A DNA stretch of 64,000 bases, taken from positions 4,774,001 to 4,838,000 of the forward strand of contig NZ_CP084874.1 in the NCBI RefSeq assembly GCF_020526085.1, given 5' to 3'. A model generated the notes under the pieces. The model was not told the DNA's origin and searched no databases. It worked only from the letters and a program-made list of their open reading frames with translations. This document shows, in pieces, positions 1 to 7,643 of the stretch; within the stretch, counting starts at the first letter, position 1, and each line of letters begins with the position of its first letter. Both the position numbers and the translations under genes were made by a program. This DNA is from Klebsiella africana (GTDB lineage Bacteria; Pseudomonadota; Gammaproteobacteria; Enterobacterales; Enterobacteriaceae).

Positions 1-633
1 CCTTATGCCGAAAATCAGGGCACCAGGCGCAACTGGCAGACGGCGATGGACTACATCGCGGCGCATCCGCAGCTTGATGAAATCATCTTCTCCGGCGGCG
101 ACCCGCTGATGGCAAAGGACCATGAGCTTGACTGGCTGATGACCCAGCTGGAAGCTATTCCGCACGTTAAGCGCCTGCGTATTCACAGCCGCTTGCCGAT
201 TGTGATCCCGGCGCGCATCACCGAGACGCTGGCCAGCCGCTTCCAGCGTTCGTCGCTGCAGGTAATCCTGGTTAACCACGTCAACCACGCCAATGAAATT
301 GACGGTGAGTTCCGCGCGGCGATGGCCATGCTGCGCCAGGCGGGCGTCACGTTGCTCAACCAGAGCGTGCTGCTGCGCGGGGTGAACGACAACGCGCAAA
401 CCCTGGCCGACCTCAGTAATGCGCTGTTCGACGCCGGGGTAATGCCCTACTACCTGCACGTGCTGGATCGGGTGCAAGGAGCGGCGCACTTCATGGTCAG
501 CGATGATGAAGCCCGTGAAATCATGCGCGAACTATTGACCCTCATCTCCGGCTATATGGTGCCGAAGCTGGCGCGCGAGATCGGCGGGGAACCCAGCAAG
601 ACGCCGCTGGATTTAGGGCTGAAGCAGCGTTAG
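1..633 (+). CDS. epmB: EF-P lysine 2,3-aminomutase EpmB, 3' part (truncated by window edge)
   Basis: The reading frame is open from base 1, so the N-terminus lies outside the window. It ends at a TAG/stop at 633. The visible 210 residues match the C-terminal two thirds of EpmB (YjeK), a radical-SAM/PLP lysine 2,3-aminomutase. The family converts (S)-alpha-lysine to (R)-beta-lysine, which EpmA then attaches to elongation factor P. Visible landmarks are the FSGGDPL segment, RIHSRLPIVIP, and a C-terminal part ending EIGGEPSKTPLD. The CxxxCxxC radical-SAM motif should lie upstream of the window. Its position next to yjeJ/yjeI/groEL fits the E. coli order, except that about 10.3 kb of extra DNA lies between epmB and yjeJ here. 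Identification is firm; only the missing 5' end is unseen. Confidence 0.95.
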   Translation, partial: PYAENQGTRRNWQTAMDYIAAHPQLDEIIFSGGDPLMAKDHELDWLMTQLEAIPHVKRLRIHSRLPIVIPARITETLASRFQRSSLQVILVNHVNHANEIDGEFRAAMAMLRQAGVTLLNQSVLLRGVNDNAQTLADLSNALFDAGVMPYYLHVLDRVQGAAHFMVSDDEAREIMRELLTLISGYMVPKLAREIGGEPSKTPLDLGLKQR

Positions 634-642
634 TACTTCCTT

Positions 643-671
643 GTCTGTCAGTGCGCTCTGACAGACCGCTT
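643..671 (+). terminator. stem-loop after epmB
   Basis: A perfect 9-bp inverted repeat (643-651 with 658-666) encloses a 6-base loop 10 bases after the epmB stop. The downstream T content is weak (CGCTTTAT), so termination may be inefficient or factor-assisted. Confidence 0.55.
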
Positions 672-744
672 TATGTGAAGGCATCGCCAGTAAGGAATTG
701 ATATCCCCTGGCGTGTCCTTATCAATACCTCCAGTTACGGGTCA

Positions 745-1419
745 TTACCGACGTAACACTACCAGCACGATGATATTGATGATTATCATCACGACAATCA
801 GCAAAATTAACCATGTGGGCATTTTAAAGGTAACATGTAATCGTTCCGCTACTTTCTCAGTTCCCTCCACGCTATTTTCTCGTACATCATCTTTCTGGTC
901 TGGAAAATTTACGGGTAGTGGAAGCGTTAATTCAGGATCAAATTTTTGTCTGTCATTAGAAATGCTATCAGCACTTTTATTATTCTGGTAATACGTTAAT
1001 CTTGCCCGATTCATATTCTCGCACTCTTCATCAGAAAGAGGAATGACCAATGTATTCGGGGCGACGCTAAAGCCTTTTTGCCGGACAGTAATAATGATAT
1101 CCTCAGATAGCCCGGCTTTTACCAGCGATTTTCGCAGCAAAGAAATATTTTGATAGAACGTATTTTGCGAAACGACCACCCCCCGTGTTTCCCATACAGC
1201 CGCCAGGAACTCATCCCGTGAAATCACTTTGCCGCGATTCTGCAAAAGCAGCAGCAAACATCTGGCGGTAGGCGCATTAAGGCTGATGCACTCCCCGTCC
1301 CCGGCAAGCGGCCGCAGCTCATTCATATTGGCATTAAATATAATCTCCTGATTAATTATACACCCATTAAATAATACTGCTTCATCCATATCCTTGCCCC
1401 ACGCAACCCTATTATCCAT
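745..1419 (-). CDS. tail-anchored winged-helix (OmpR/CadC-type) transcriptional regulator
   Basis: The protein has an N-terminal OmpR/CadC-type winged-helix DNA-binding domain. Recognisable features are a LNAPTARCLLLLLQNRG helix, ISRDEFLAAVWE, and a recognition region with QNISLLRKSL followed by a GFSV wing. A variable polar linker follows, then one strongly hydrophobic helix (WLILLIVVMIIINIIVLVV) right at the C-terminus, ending in RR. Unlike CadC or ToxR it has no periplasmic sensor domain. The frame is open to a TTG at 1440; I chose the first ATG at 1419, and ATG 1389 is an alternative. It is divergent from the fimbrial operon, separated by a 448-bp intergenic region, so it is a likely local regulator of that operon. 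That role is inferred from position only. Confidence 0.75.
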   Translation of the reverse strand: MDNRVAWGKDMDEAVLFNGCIINQEIIFNANMNELRPLAGDGECISLNAPTARCLLLLLQNRGKVISRDEFLAAVWETRGVVVSQNTFYQNISLLRKSLVKAGLSEDIIITVRQKGFSVAPNTLVIPLSDEECENMNRARLTYYQNNKSADSISNDRQKFDPELTLPLPVNFPDQKDDVRENSVEGTEKVAERLHVTFKMPTWLILLIVVMIIINIIVLVVLRR

Positions 1420-1867
1420 AATAAAATCAAATGATTTCAACCAAACGATTATGTGAAGATTATTGTTTCAGACGAAAACATGTTCATTTCACATTGAAGT
1501 TTAGCCCACAGGATACCGCAGATAAAAAACAAGCGATAGCTAACTTGCTTAATGGTCGCATTTTCAGATTAAATTAATACCAACAGGAATCCGCATCTCA
1601 TTAGAAATGGGTAAGAATTAAATTCACGGGTGCTTCATCAACAATTCACAAGCATTTTTTGCACCAGACTTTTAAATTACTCCCGCTTCTCCATGGTTCG
1701 CTATGGCAAGCGATATGGTAGCGTCGTTCAACAGGATGATTGGTCTCAGCACTATATAAAGGAAGGCTGACGCTTATTTTCAATATCAATGCGAATGCAT
1801 ACTCCATTCCCTTGATAACTGTTATCGATTCTACACAGGACTAAGTATCTATATATGGATTAATTAA
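1420..1867. other. divergent intergenic region: regulator / fimbrial operon
   Basis: An AT-rich spacer between the winged-helix regulator (minus) and the fimbrial major subunit (plus). I see no convincing gene. A TATATA at 1753-1758 could be a -10 element, but no good -35 pairs with it. I see no flanking inverted repeats or recombinase gene, so there is no sign of a fim-type invertible switch. A two-codon ORF (ATG GAT TAA, 1855-1863) sits 4 bases before the subunit ATG. Confidence 0.5.
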
Positions 1868-2431
1868 ATGAAAAAGACAATCGTAGCTGTAATGGTCGCT
1901 GCATCTGCAGTACTGAGTGCTCAGGCAATGGCAACTAACACCGCTCAGGTAACTGTTCTGGGTGAAGTGTCAGACGCAGCTAACTCTTGCGTCGTGACTC
2001 CGACGGGTACCCTGAACAACGGTATCGTACAGCTGATCACTGTTACCACCACCGAAGCGAACGCTGAAGCGGCTGGTAAACTGTTCAAAACTCAGGACTT
2101 CGGTTTTGATGTTAAAGACTGTGCCCAAGGCAGCACTACACCGGTAACCGCTGTGACCGTAAATGTTAGTGGCACCTCCAGCAGCGATGCAACCATTCTG
2201 GACAACACCGCCGCTAACGGTGCAGCCGGTATCGGCATCGGTATCCAGCGCGTCAGCGATGCACATCGCGTAGCCTTCGACGGCTCCGACACTATGTCCG
2301 AAAGCTACTCTGCAACCAACGGTACTCAGCTGAAGTACACCACTGGTTATGTAAGAACTAACGCCGCGACTCCGGTTACCGAAGGTCCGGTTAAAGGTGT
2401 TGCGACCTTTACTATCGATTACACCCTCTAA
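1868..2431 (+). CDS. chaperone-usher fimbrial major subunit
   Basis: A 187-residue pilin precursor. It has a Sec signal peptide of about 22 residues (positively charged MKK start, hydrophobic core, cleavage near AMA/TNT). Two cysteines sit at the spacing of the pilin disulphide (in ANSCVV and KDCAQG). The C-terminal beta strand ends FTIDYTL with the penultimate-region Tyr that is usual for donor-strand subunits. It is first in the operon, with a strong attenuator-like terminator just after it, as expected for a subunit needed in excess over the chaperone and usher. The nearest strong Shine-Dalgarno (ACAGGA, 1835-1840) is too far from the ATG at 1868 for normal use, and it fits better with the tiny upstream ORF. 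The fimbrial type cannot be named from sequence alone. Confidence 0.9.
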   Translation: MKKTIVAVMVAASAVLSAQAMATNTAQVTVLGEVSDAANSCVVTPTGTLNNGIVQLITVTTTEANAEAAGKLFKTQDFGFDVKDCAQGSTTPVTAVTVNVSGTSSSDATILDNTAANGAAGIGIGIQRVSDAHRVAFDGSDTMSESYSATNGTQLKYTTGYVRTNAATPVTEGPVKGVATFTIDYTL

Positions 2432-2442
2432 TTTTTCCCTAA

Positions 2443-2473
2443 AGGGTCCCGCTTCACGGCGGGCCCTTTTTTT
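2443..2473 (+). terminator. strong intrinsic terminator/attenuator inside the fimbrial operon
   Basis: A GC-rich stem (2443-2452 with 2459-2467, one bulged T), a 6-base loop, then seven T residues. It lies between the major subunit and the chaperone, so most transcripts should end here. This gives more subunit than assembly proteins. Confidence 0.85.
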
Positions 2474-2490
2474 GCATTCAGAGAAAAGCC

Positions 2491-3177
2491 ATGTTCAGGA
2501 CCTTATTAAATCTCACCGTATCCTGTGCATTACTCCTCAGCAGTATTGCTCATGCCGGTATTGTCGTTGAATCCACCCGCTACCTCTATAAGGAAGGTGC
2601 GCGTGAAATTACCGCGCAAATCGAAAATAAAGATGATATTCCCTATCTGATTAAATCCTGGGTTGAAACGCCTGCAGGGAAAGCGCCTTCGTTTATGGCT
2701 ACCCCACCGCTTTTTCGTCTCGAGGGGAAACAACAGAATACGGTTCGTCTGTTTGCCACCGGCAACGTTAATGCGCCGACCGACCGGGAATCCATGTACT
2801 ATTTTAACGTGATGGCGATTCCTCCGGCAGATGATGCCAAAGCGAATAACAATACTATTCAACTGGCGGTTCGTCACCGCATGCGTCTGGTCTATCGTCC
2901 CAAAACACTTTTCGACCTCTCCCCTAATACGGAAGCGAAAAAGCTCGAATGGCGTAAGGCCGGCAAAAAGCTGACCATCAAAAATCCGACACCGTTTTTC
3001 TTTTATTTCAATAGTATCCAGCTTGGTGGAAAAGAAGTGAAGCCGGAAGTCAACTCCGTCGCCCCAATGACGACCAAAGAAGTGACGCTAAAAGAAAATA
3101 TTAATGCCTCCAGCATTACCTGGAAAGTAGTCAATGATTATGGCGGAGCAGGGTCGCTCTATTCCTCATCGCTGTAA
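2491..3177 (+). CDS. periplasmic fimbrial chaperone (PapD-like)
   Basis: A 228-residue chaperone with a cleavable signal peptide (about 22 residues, ending AHA). Two Ig-like domains follow. The first has the G1 strand region leading into LFRLEGKQQNTVRLF, and the family-typical YYFNVMAIPP follows. The second has HRMRLVYRP and a C-terminal part typical of PapD/FimC proteins. Such chaperones hold pilin subunits by donor-strand complementation and deliver them to the usher. The short F1-G1 loop suggests the FGS class, which serves rod-type pili. The gene starts 17 bases after the terminator T-tract and precedes the usher gene by 35 bases. Confidence 0.93.
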   Translation: MFRTLLNLTVSCALLLSSIAHAGIVVESTRYLYKEGAREITAQIENKDDIPYLIKSWVETPAGKAPSFMATPPLFRLEGKQQNTVRLFATGNVNAPTDRESMYYFNVMAIPPADDAKANNNTIQLAVRHRMRLVYRPKTLFDLSPNTEAKKLEWRKAGKKLTIKNPTPFFFYFNSIQLGGKEVKPEVNSVAPMTTKEVTLKENINASSITWKVVNDYGGAGSLYSSSL

Positions 3178-3212
3178 TAAGAAATTTATTTTATCATTAT
3201 AGGGATGTGTCT

Positions 3213-5756
3213 ATGCCAAATAAGAATAATGGATTATTCAAACTATCCACCGTCTTTCTCGCAATGCTTCCGGCATTGCTTTCTGGTTTGAGTAATAAAG
3301 CGCAAGCACGTGACTTTTTCGATCCCTCATTCATTAGCTCATTGAATGGTAGCGATCCATCAACTACTCCCGATTTATCCATATTTCAGACTCAGAACGC
3401 GCAGGCGCCAGGAGATTATCGGGTCGATATTATGTTTAATGGCCGCTACCTGGACACCAGGACGATAAAGTTTGTCGCCAACAATCGCGCCAGCAGCGAT
3501 AACCGCGAACCAGCTCTGGTTCCCTGCCTGAGTCTAAAAGCACTCGCGGAATATGGCGTAAGGATAAAAGCCTTTCCAGAGTTAGCCGAGGATCAAAACG
3601 GCTGTGCAAACTTTTCTGTCATTCCGGACACAAAAGCGGATTTTGACTTTACCGCGCAGCGCTTAAATATCTCTATTCCGCAGGCGGCCTTATCCACCAC
3701 CGCGCAGGGATATATTCCACCGGATCAGTTTGATGACGGCATCAACGCGTTATTGGTGAACTATCAGTTCAGCGGCTCAAACGACATGCAGGCCAATGAT
3801 GAATACTACAGTCTGAATCTGCAGTCCGGCCTCAACGTTGGCCCGTGGCGCATCCGTAACCTCAGCACCTGGAATAAAAACAACAGCGGTGCCGGGGACT
3901 GGGATTCCGCCTATCTCTATATGCAACGCAGCATCCGCTCCATCAACAGTAACCTTGTGATGGGTGAGAGTTCATCGCTCAACGGTATCTTCGACAGCGT
4001 GCCATTTACCGGTATTCAGCTGGCCACCGATACGACGATGTTGCCGGAAAGTATGCGCGGCTATGCGCCAATTATTCGCGGTATCGCCAGAACCAATGCC
4101 CGCGTCATCATTAAACAAAACGGCTATCAGGTATACCAGACCTATGTCGCTCCCGGGGCGTTTGAAATCACCGATATGTACCCGAGCGGCGGTAGCGGCG
4201 ACCTTTACGTCACAGTGGAAGAATCCGACGGATCGAAACAAGAATTTGTCGTGCCGTTCGCCACCCTGCCGGTGATGGTCCGTGAGGATCAGCTGGAATA
4301 TGAGATCACATCTGGTAAATATCGCCCGTACGATGGCGGCGTCGATGAAACGCCGTTTACCCAAGCCACCGCGACCTACGGCGTCTCCAGCAGCCTGACG
4401 CTATATGGCGGCATGCAGGCGGCTTCGCGATATCAGGCGCTGTCGACAGGGCTTGGCTATAACCTTGGTGAACTGGGCGCCGCCTCGGCAGACGTCACCC
4501 AGGCCTGGTCAAAAATGAAAGAGGATGAAAAGACCTCCGGACAGTCCTGGCGCGTTCGTTACGGGAAAAACATTCTTGAAACGGGTACAAACGTGACCAT
4601 CGCCGGCTACCGCTACTCCACCCGCGGATTTCATACTCTCTCGGAGGTCCTGGATAGCTACTCTAATGACGGCAACTACACTTCGCGCTCGCTGCGCAAC
4701 CGTACCAATTTGACAGTTAACCAAAGCCTGGGTAAAGGTCTCGGTAGCCTGTCGATAAGCGGATTAATCGAAGATTACTGGGATGATAAGCGTACCAACA
4801 AATCGATTAGCGTGGGCTATAACGGCGGCTTCCGCAATGTGAACTACTACCTCGGCTACAGCTATAACCGCTATACCTGGAGCGGAGATAACTCCGGGAA
4901 AGATGCGCGGGACGACCAGCGCATTACACTGACCGTAACGCTGCCGCTGAGCAATTGGCTGCCTGGCACCTACACCAGCTATCAATTAACCAACAGCAAT
5001 CCGGGATCAACCGATCAGTCTGTATCCATCGGTGGTAACGCATTGGAAAACGACAGTCTGGAATGGAGCCTACAGCAAGGGTACAGCAACCGCGAATACT
5101 ACAGCGGTGATATGCGGGCGACCTATAACGGTGCCCGCGGCAGCGTCAACGCTGGCTACAGCTATGATCGCAGCAGCGAGCGCATTGACTACGGCGCCAA
5201 CGGCAGTATTGTTGCTCATGTCGATGGCATCACTCTGGGTCAGGACATCACCGACGCAGCGGTACTGGTTAAAGCACCGGGGCTGGATAACGTCAGACTG
5301 ACTAACGACAACACCATTTCTACCGACTATCGCGGCTACGCTATCGTCCCATACGTTACGCCTTATCGTCGCACCGATATTACGCTCGACAGCACCACGC
5401 TTGGTGAAGATATGGAACTGCCGGAAACCACGAAGAGCGTTGTTCCGACGCGCGGTGCCATCGTGCGTGCTAATTATGACGGCAATATCGGCCAGAGGGC
5501 CTTTGTGCATCTGAAAACCGCCAGCGGTCAGGACGTGCCTTATGGCGCGATGGTTCTACTCGCCGGCGACAGCAAATCGCAGCCAAGTATCGTCAGCGAC
5601 GCCGGTATGGTCTATATGTCCGGGTTGCAGCAGACCGGGATCCTTAACGTCCAGTGGGGCAAAAGCGCCGCGCAGCAGTGCAATGCTTCATTTACTTTAC
5701 CGGCCAGGGAAGGTAAGGCGACCGGTATTAGTCAAATCGAAACGGTTTGCCGTTAG
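3213..5756 (+). CDS. fimbrial outer-membrane usher protein
   Basis: An 847-residue usher of normal family length. An N-terminal signal peptide ends near AQA/RDFF. The N-terminal periplasmic domain contains the paired-cysteine segment. The 24-strand beta-barrel has the usual SYLYMQRSIRSINS-type and GYQVYQTYVAPGAFEI-type motifs around the plug, and the C-terminal domains end in a cysteine pair (QQCNASF ... ETVCR). A GTG at 3207 is in frame, but AGGGA at 3201-3205 is correctly spaced only for ATG 3213, which I chose. The usher forms the assembly pore that polymerises the subunits. The pilin-like AT content increases downstream in the adhesin gene. Confidence 0.93.
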   Translation: MPNKNNGLFKLSTVFLAMLPALLSGLSNKAQARDFFDPSFISSLNGSDPSTTPDLSIFQTQNAQAPGDYRVDIMFNGRYLDTRTIKFVANNRASSDNREPALVPCLSLKALAEYGVRIKAFPELAEDQNGCANFSVIPDTKADFDFTAQRLNISIPQAALSTTAQGYIPPDQFDDGINALLVNYQFSGSNDMQANDEYYSLNLQSGLNVGPWRIRNLSTWNKNNSGAGDWDSAYLYMQRSIRSINSNLVMGESSSLNGIFDSVPFTGIQLATDTTMLPESMRGYAPIIRGIARTNARVIIKQNGYQVYQTYVAPGAFEITDMYPSGGSGDLYVTVEESDGSKQEFVVPFATLPVMVREDQLEYEITSGKYRPYDGGVDETPFTQATATYGVSSSLTLYGGMQAASRYQALSTGLGYNLGELGAASADVTQAWSKMKEDEKTSGQSWRVRYGKNILETGTNVTIAGYRYSTRGFHTLSEVLDSYSNDGNYTSRSLRNRTNLTVNQSLGKGLGSLSISGLIEDYWDDKRTNKSISVGYNGGFRNVNYYLGYSYNRYTWSGDNSGKDARDDQRITLTVTLPLSNWLPGTYTSYQLTNSNPGSTDQSVSIGGNALENDSLEWSLQQGYSNREYYSGDMRATYNGARGSVNAGYSYDRSSERIDYGANGSIVAHVDGITLGQDITDAAVLVKAPGLDNVRLTNDNTISTDYRGYAIVPYVTPYRRTDITLDSTTLGEDMELPETTKSVVPTRGAIVRANYDGNIGQRAFVHLKTASGQDVPYGAMVLLAGDSKSQPSIVSDAGMVYMSGLQQTGILNVQWGKSAAQQCNASFTLPAREGKATGISQIETVCR

Positions 5757-5778
5757 TCATCTTTAGGGGAATTTATTG

Positions 5779-6813
5779 ATGAAAAGAATATTTATTCTAA
5801 TGACATTACTAATGCTTGGTAGCGAGGCTACTGCTAAGTGTACGTATGATGGTAATGCTAGACGCCAGGGGTTAACGCTAAGTAGTGTAAAAATACCAAC
5901 GGATACATCTATTCCGGTGGGCACGGTATTGTATAGCCGTAAGTTTGGTATCGGTGCATACAAAACTTTTACTTGTAATAAGAATCTAAATGACCAATAT
6001 ATTATTAACATCGGTGCTGCCGTCGTTCCAGGTGTCACCGGCCTTCAGGGGGGGCCGGTATATGAAACAGGAATCGATGGGATCGGTTTCCAGGTCTCAG
6101 ATTTATTGCGCAGTAAGAACGGCTCTCTGGTTGCCGCCGAGGCGGGCTCAACGCTTGTTCCTATATCCAGTTCATCTGAGAATAATTATAAATTTATTAC
6201 AGTATGGTTAATAAAAACTAAGACCGTAATTGATACTAGTACTAAGTCTTCTTCAAACCCCTCCGTATCCTTCTCCGTTGGAAATATACAAACCAACCCA
6301 AGCGCCAGCGAGAGATTATTATATGAAGCAACATCAATCACAATCAAAGACATTAACTATCGGACTACATCGTGTAATATTTCTACGCCACGTTCGCAAG
6401 TCACTCTGAATCGTATCGAAAAAACACTACTCATGTCTCTGGCTCGAGGTGCAATAACACCATCGCAAAAGACCATTGCCATGAACATTAGCTGTCCGAA
6501 TGATTCTATAGGAAACACGGTCACCTATTGGTTTAACCCGATCGGCGGGGTTAGTGTTTCAGGTAATGGTATTGTTGACAATATGTTTACTGGCAGTGAT
6601 GCTGCCAATAATGTAGGGATTATATTCAAACTATCAGGTAGCCCAGTGGTTTTCTATGACACTGACGCTTACAATTATAAAATAAATACCAGTAACGACC
6701 TCAATAAAACCATTAACCTGACAGCGGATTATTATCGACAAAGTGATAGCAGCCCCGATATTACATTGGGCTTTGTTAAAGGAATGATGGAAGTTGTGAT
6801 TCAAGAAGACTAA
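5779..6813 (+). CDS. fimbrial tip adhesin (two-domain, FimH-like layout)
   Basis: A 344-residue secreted protein. A signal peptide ends near ATA/KCTYDG, an N-terminal lectin-like domain of about 190 residues follows, and a C-terminal pilin domain starts near TSCNIS and ends in a donor-strand-competent segment (MMEVVIQED). It is last in the operon, where tip adhesins usually sit. The ATG at 5779 has AGGGGA eight bases upstream; an in-frame TTG at 5776 was discarded. The gene is clearly more AT-rich than the usher gene, consistent with horizontal origin or diversifying selection of the adhesin. Ligand specificity cannot be read from the sequence. Confidence 0.85.
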   Translation: MKRIFILMTLLMLGSEATAKCTYDGNARRQGLTLSSVKIPTDTSIPVGTVLYSRKFGIGAYKTFTCNKNLNDQYIINIGAAVVPGVTGLQGGPVYETGIDGIGFQVSDLLRSKNGSLVAAEAGSTLVPISSSSENNYKFITVWLIKTKTVIDTSTKSSSNPSVSFSVGNIQTNPSASERLLYEATSITIKDINYRTTSCNISTPRSQVTLNRIEKTLLMSLARGAITPSQKTIAMNISCPNDSIGNTVTYWFNPIGGVSVSGNGIVDNMFTGSDAANNVGIIFKLSGSPVVFYDTDAYNYKINTSNDLNKTINLTADYYRQSDSSPDITLGFVKGMMEVVIQED

Positions 6814-7211
6814 TTATCATCAAAAACCTCTCGGGGCATGAATAGGTTTCTAATACATTAAAATAATTGGGGCATCCATTGCCCCAAAGCATTAAAACAA
6901 AGAGAATAAAATACCGCCCTTAACCTATTAAAAACATAGACAAAATATCCAAAACTATTAAACAAAATCATGATATAGAACATTAATAGCATCATGCAAT
7001 CACATAAAACCATTGTGCAGCTCTTTTTTTAGCTGAACACACATCAACAAAAAATTAAGACATAAAATGAATCTCAACTTCTTTATTCACATACAATTCA
7101 TAATGTTTTTATTGAATAAATTAAAAACTTCCTCTAATGTCTTTCACCGGGCGATTACTTAGATCGGCCCGTAATTATCAACTTATAATATTATTTAAGG
7201 GAATAATAGCT
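6814..7211. other. AT-rich intergenic region upstream of the double-glycine peptide gene
   Basis: 398 bases of strongly AT-rich DNA. A perfect 8-bp hairpin (6867-6874 with 6880-6887) lacks a plus-strand T-tract. A TATAAT hexamer at 7184-7189, preceded by an inverted repeat (7148-7152 with 7167-7171), is the probable -10 region for the peptide gene. The only small ORF is a 31-codon hydrophobic one at 7067-7162 with a poor ribosome site. No recognisable immunity gene is present, although this is where colicin V-type immunity genes usually lie. Confidence 0.5.
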
Positions 7212-7553
7212 ATGAAACAATTAACAATTTTTGAAATGGAATCAATCGCTGGTGGTACCTTTGATCTTGCTGATGCAGCACAGTTAATTACGCAAGCGGT
7301 TGGTGGAGCGATCGTTGGTGCCATTGGTTTGGGTTTAGTAGGTACAACTCTCGGTGGTCGTTATGCGGGTTCTAACGGCGGTCTTCTTGGTTTCGGTCTT
7401 CTTGGTAACGCAGTCGGGTTCCTTTGGGGATTATTCGCAGGTGCCGTTGGAGGTGGCGTCGTAGGAGCAATGGTTGGTTATGATACTGCTATAGGTTATT
7501 TCAAAGACGGTGTTGCAGGTCTTATTGATGGTACCTTCAATCTCTGGTCATAA
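7212..7553 (+). CDS. colicin V-like double-glycine secreted peptide (putative class II microcin)
   Basis: A 113-residue precursor. The first 15 residues, MKQLTIFEMESIAGG, align position by position with the colicin V leader: L4, E8, S11, a hydrophobic residue at 12, and the Gly-Gly cleavage site at 14-15. The predicted mature peptide is 98 residues. It has no cysteine, is very rich in Gly/Ala/Val/Leu with repeated GxxxG-like spacing, has two Trp (one next to the C-terminus, NLWS) and few charges. This suggests a membrane-inserting peptide. It lacks the Ser/Gly tail of siderophore microcins such as E492. The ATG at 7212 follows AAGGGA at the right distance; an in-frame ATG at 7137 would destroy the leader. 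The adaptor and C39 exporter genes follow directly. The bacteriocin function is inferred, as no immunity gene was found. Confidence 0.8.
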   Translation: MKQLTIFEMESIAGGTFDLADAAQLITQAVGGAIVGAIGLGLVGTTLGGRYAGSNGGLLGFGLLGNAVGFLWGLFAGAVGGGVVGAMVGYDTAIGYFKDGVAGLIDGTFNLWS

Positions 7554-7643
7554 TTGTAATATATAACACCCCCTAAAGTGTTACCCAAAGGTCTGGATCT
7601 TCCAGACCTTTACTCACTAGACAATATAAATGAAAAGAATGGT

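Noticed and set aside
1441..1867. Possible invertible fimbrial phase switch
   Set aside because: I found no flanking inverted repeats and no tyrosine recombinase gene nearby.
7137..7211. Upstream in-frame extension of the double-glycine peptide (ATG 7137)
   Set aside because: There is no Shine-Dalgarno, and it would bury the 15-residue leader. AAGGGA is well placed for ATG 7212.
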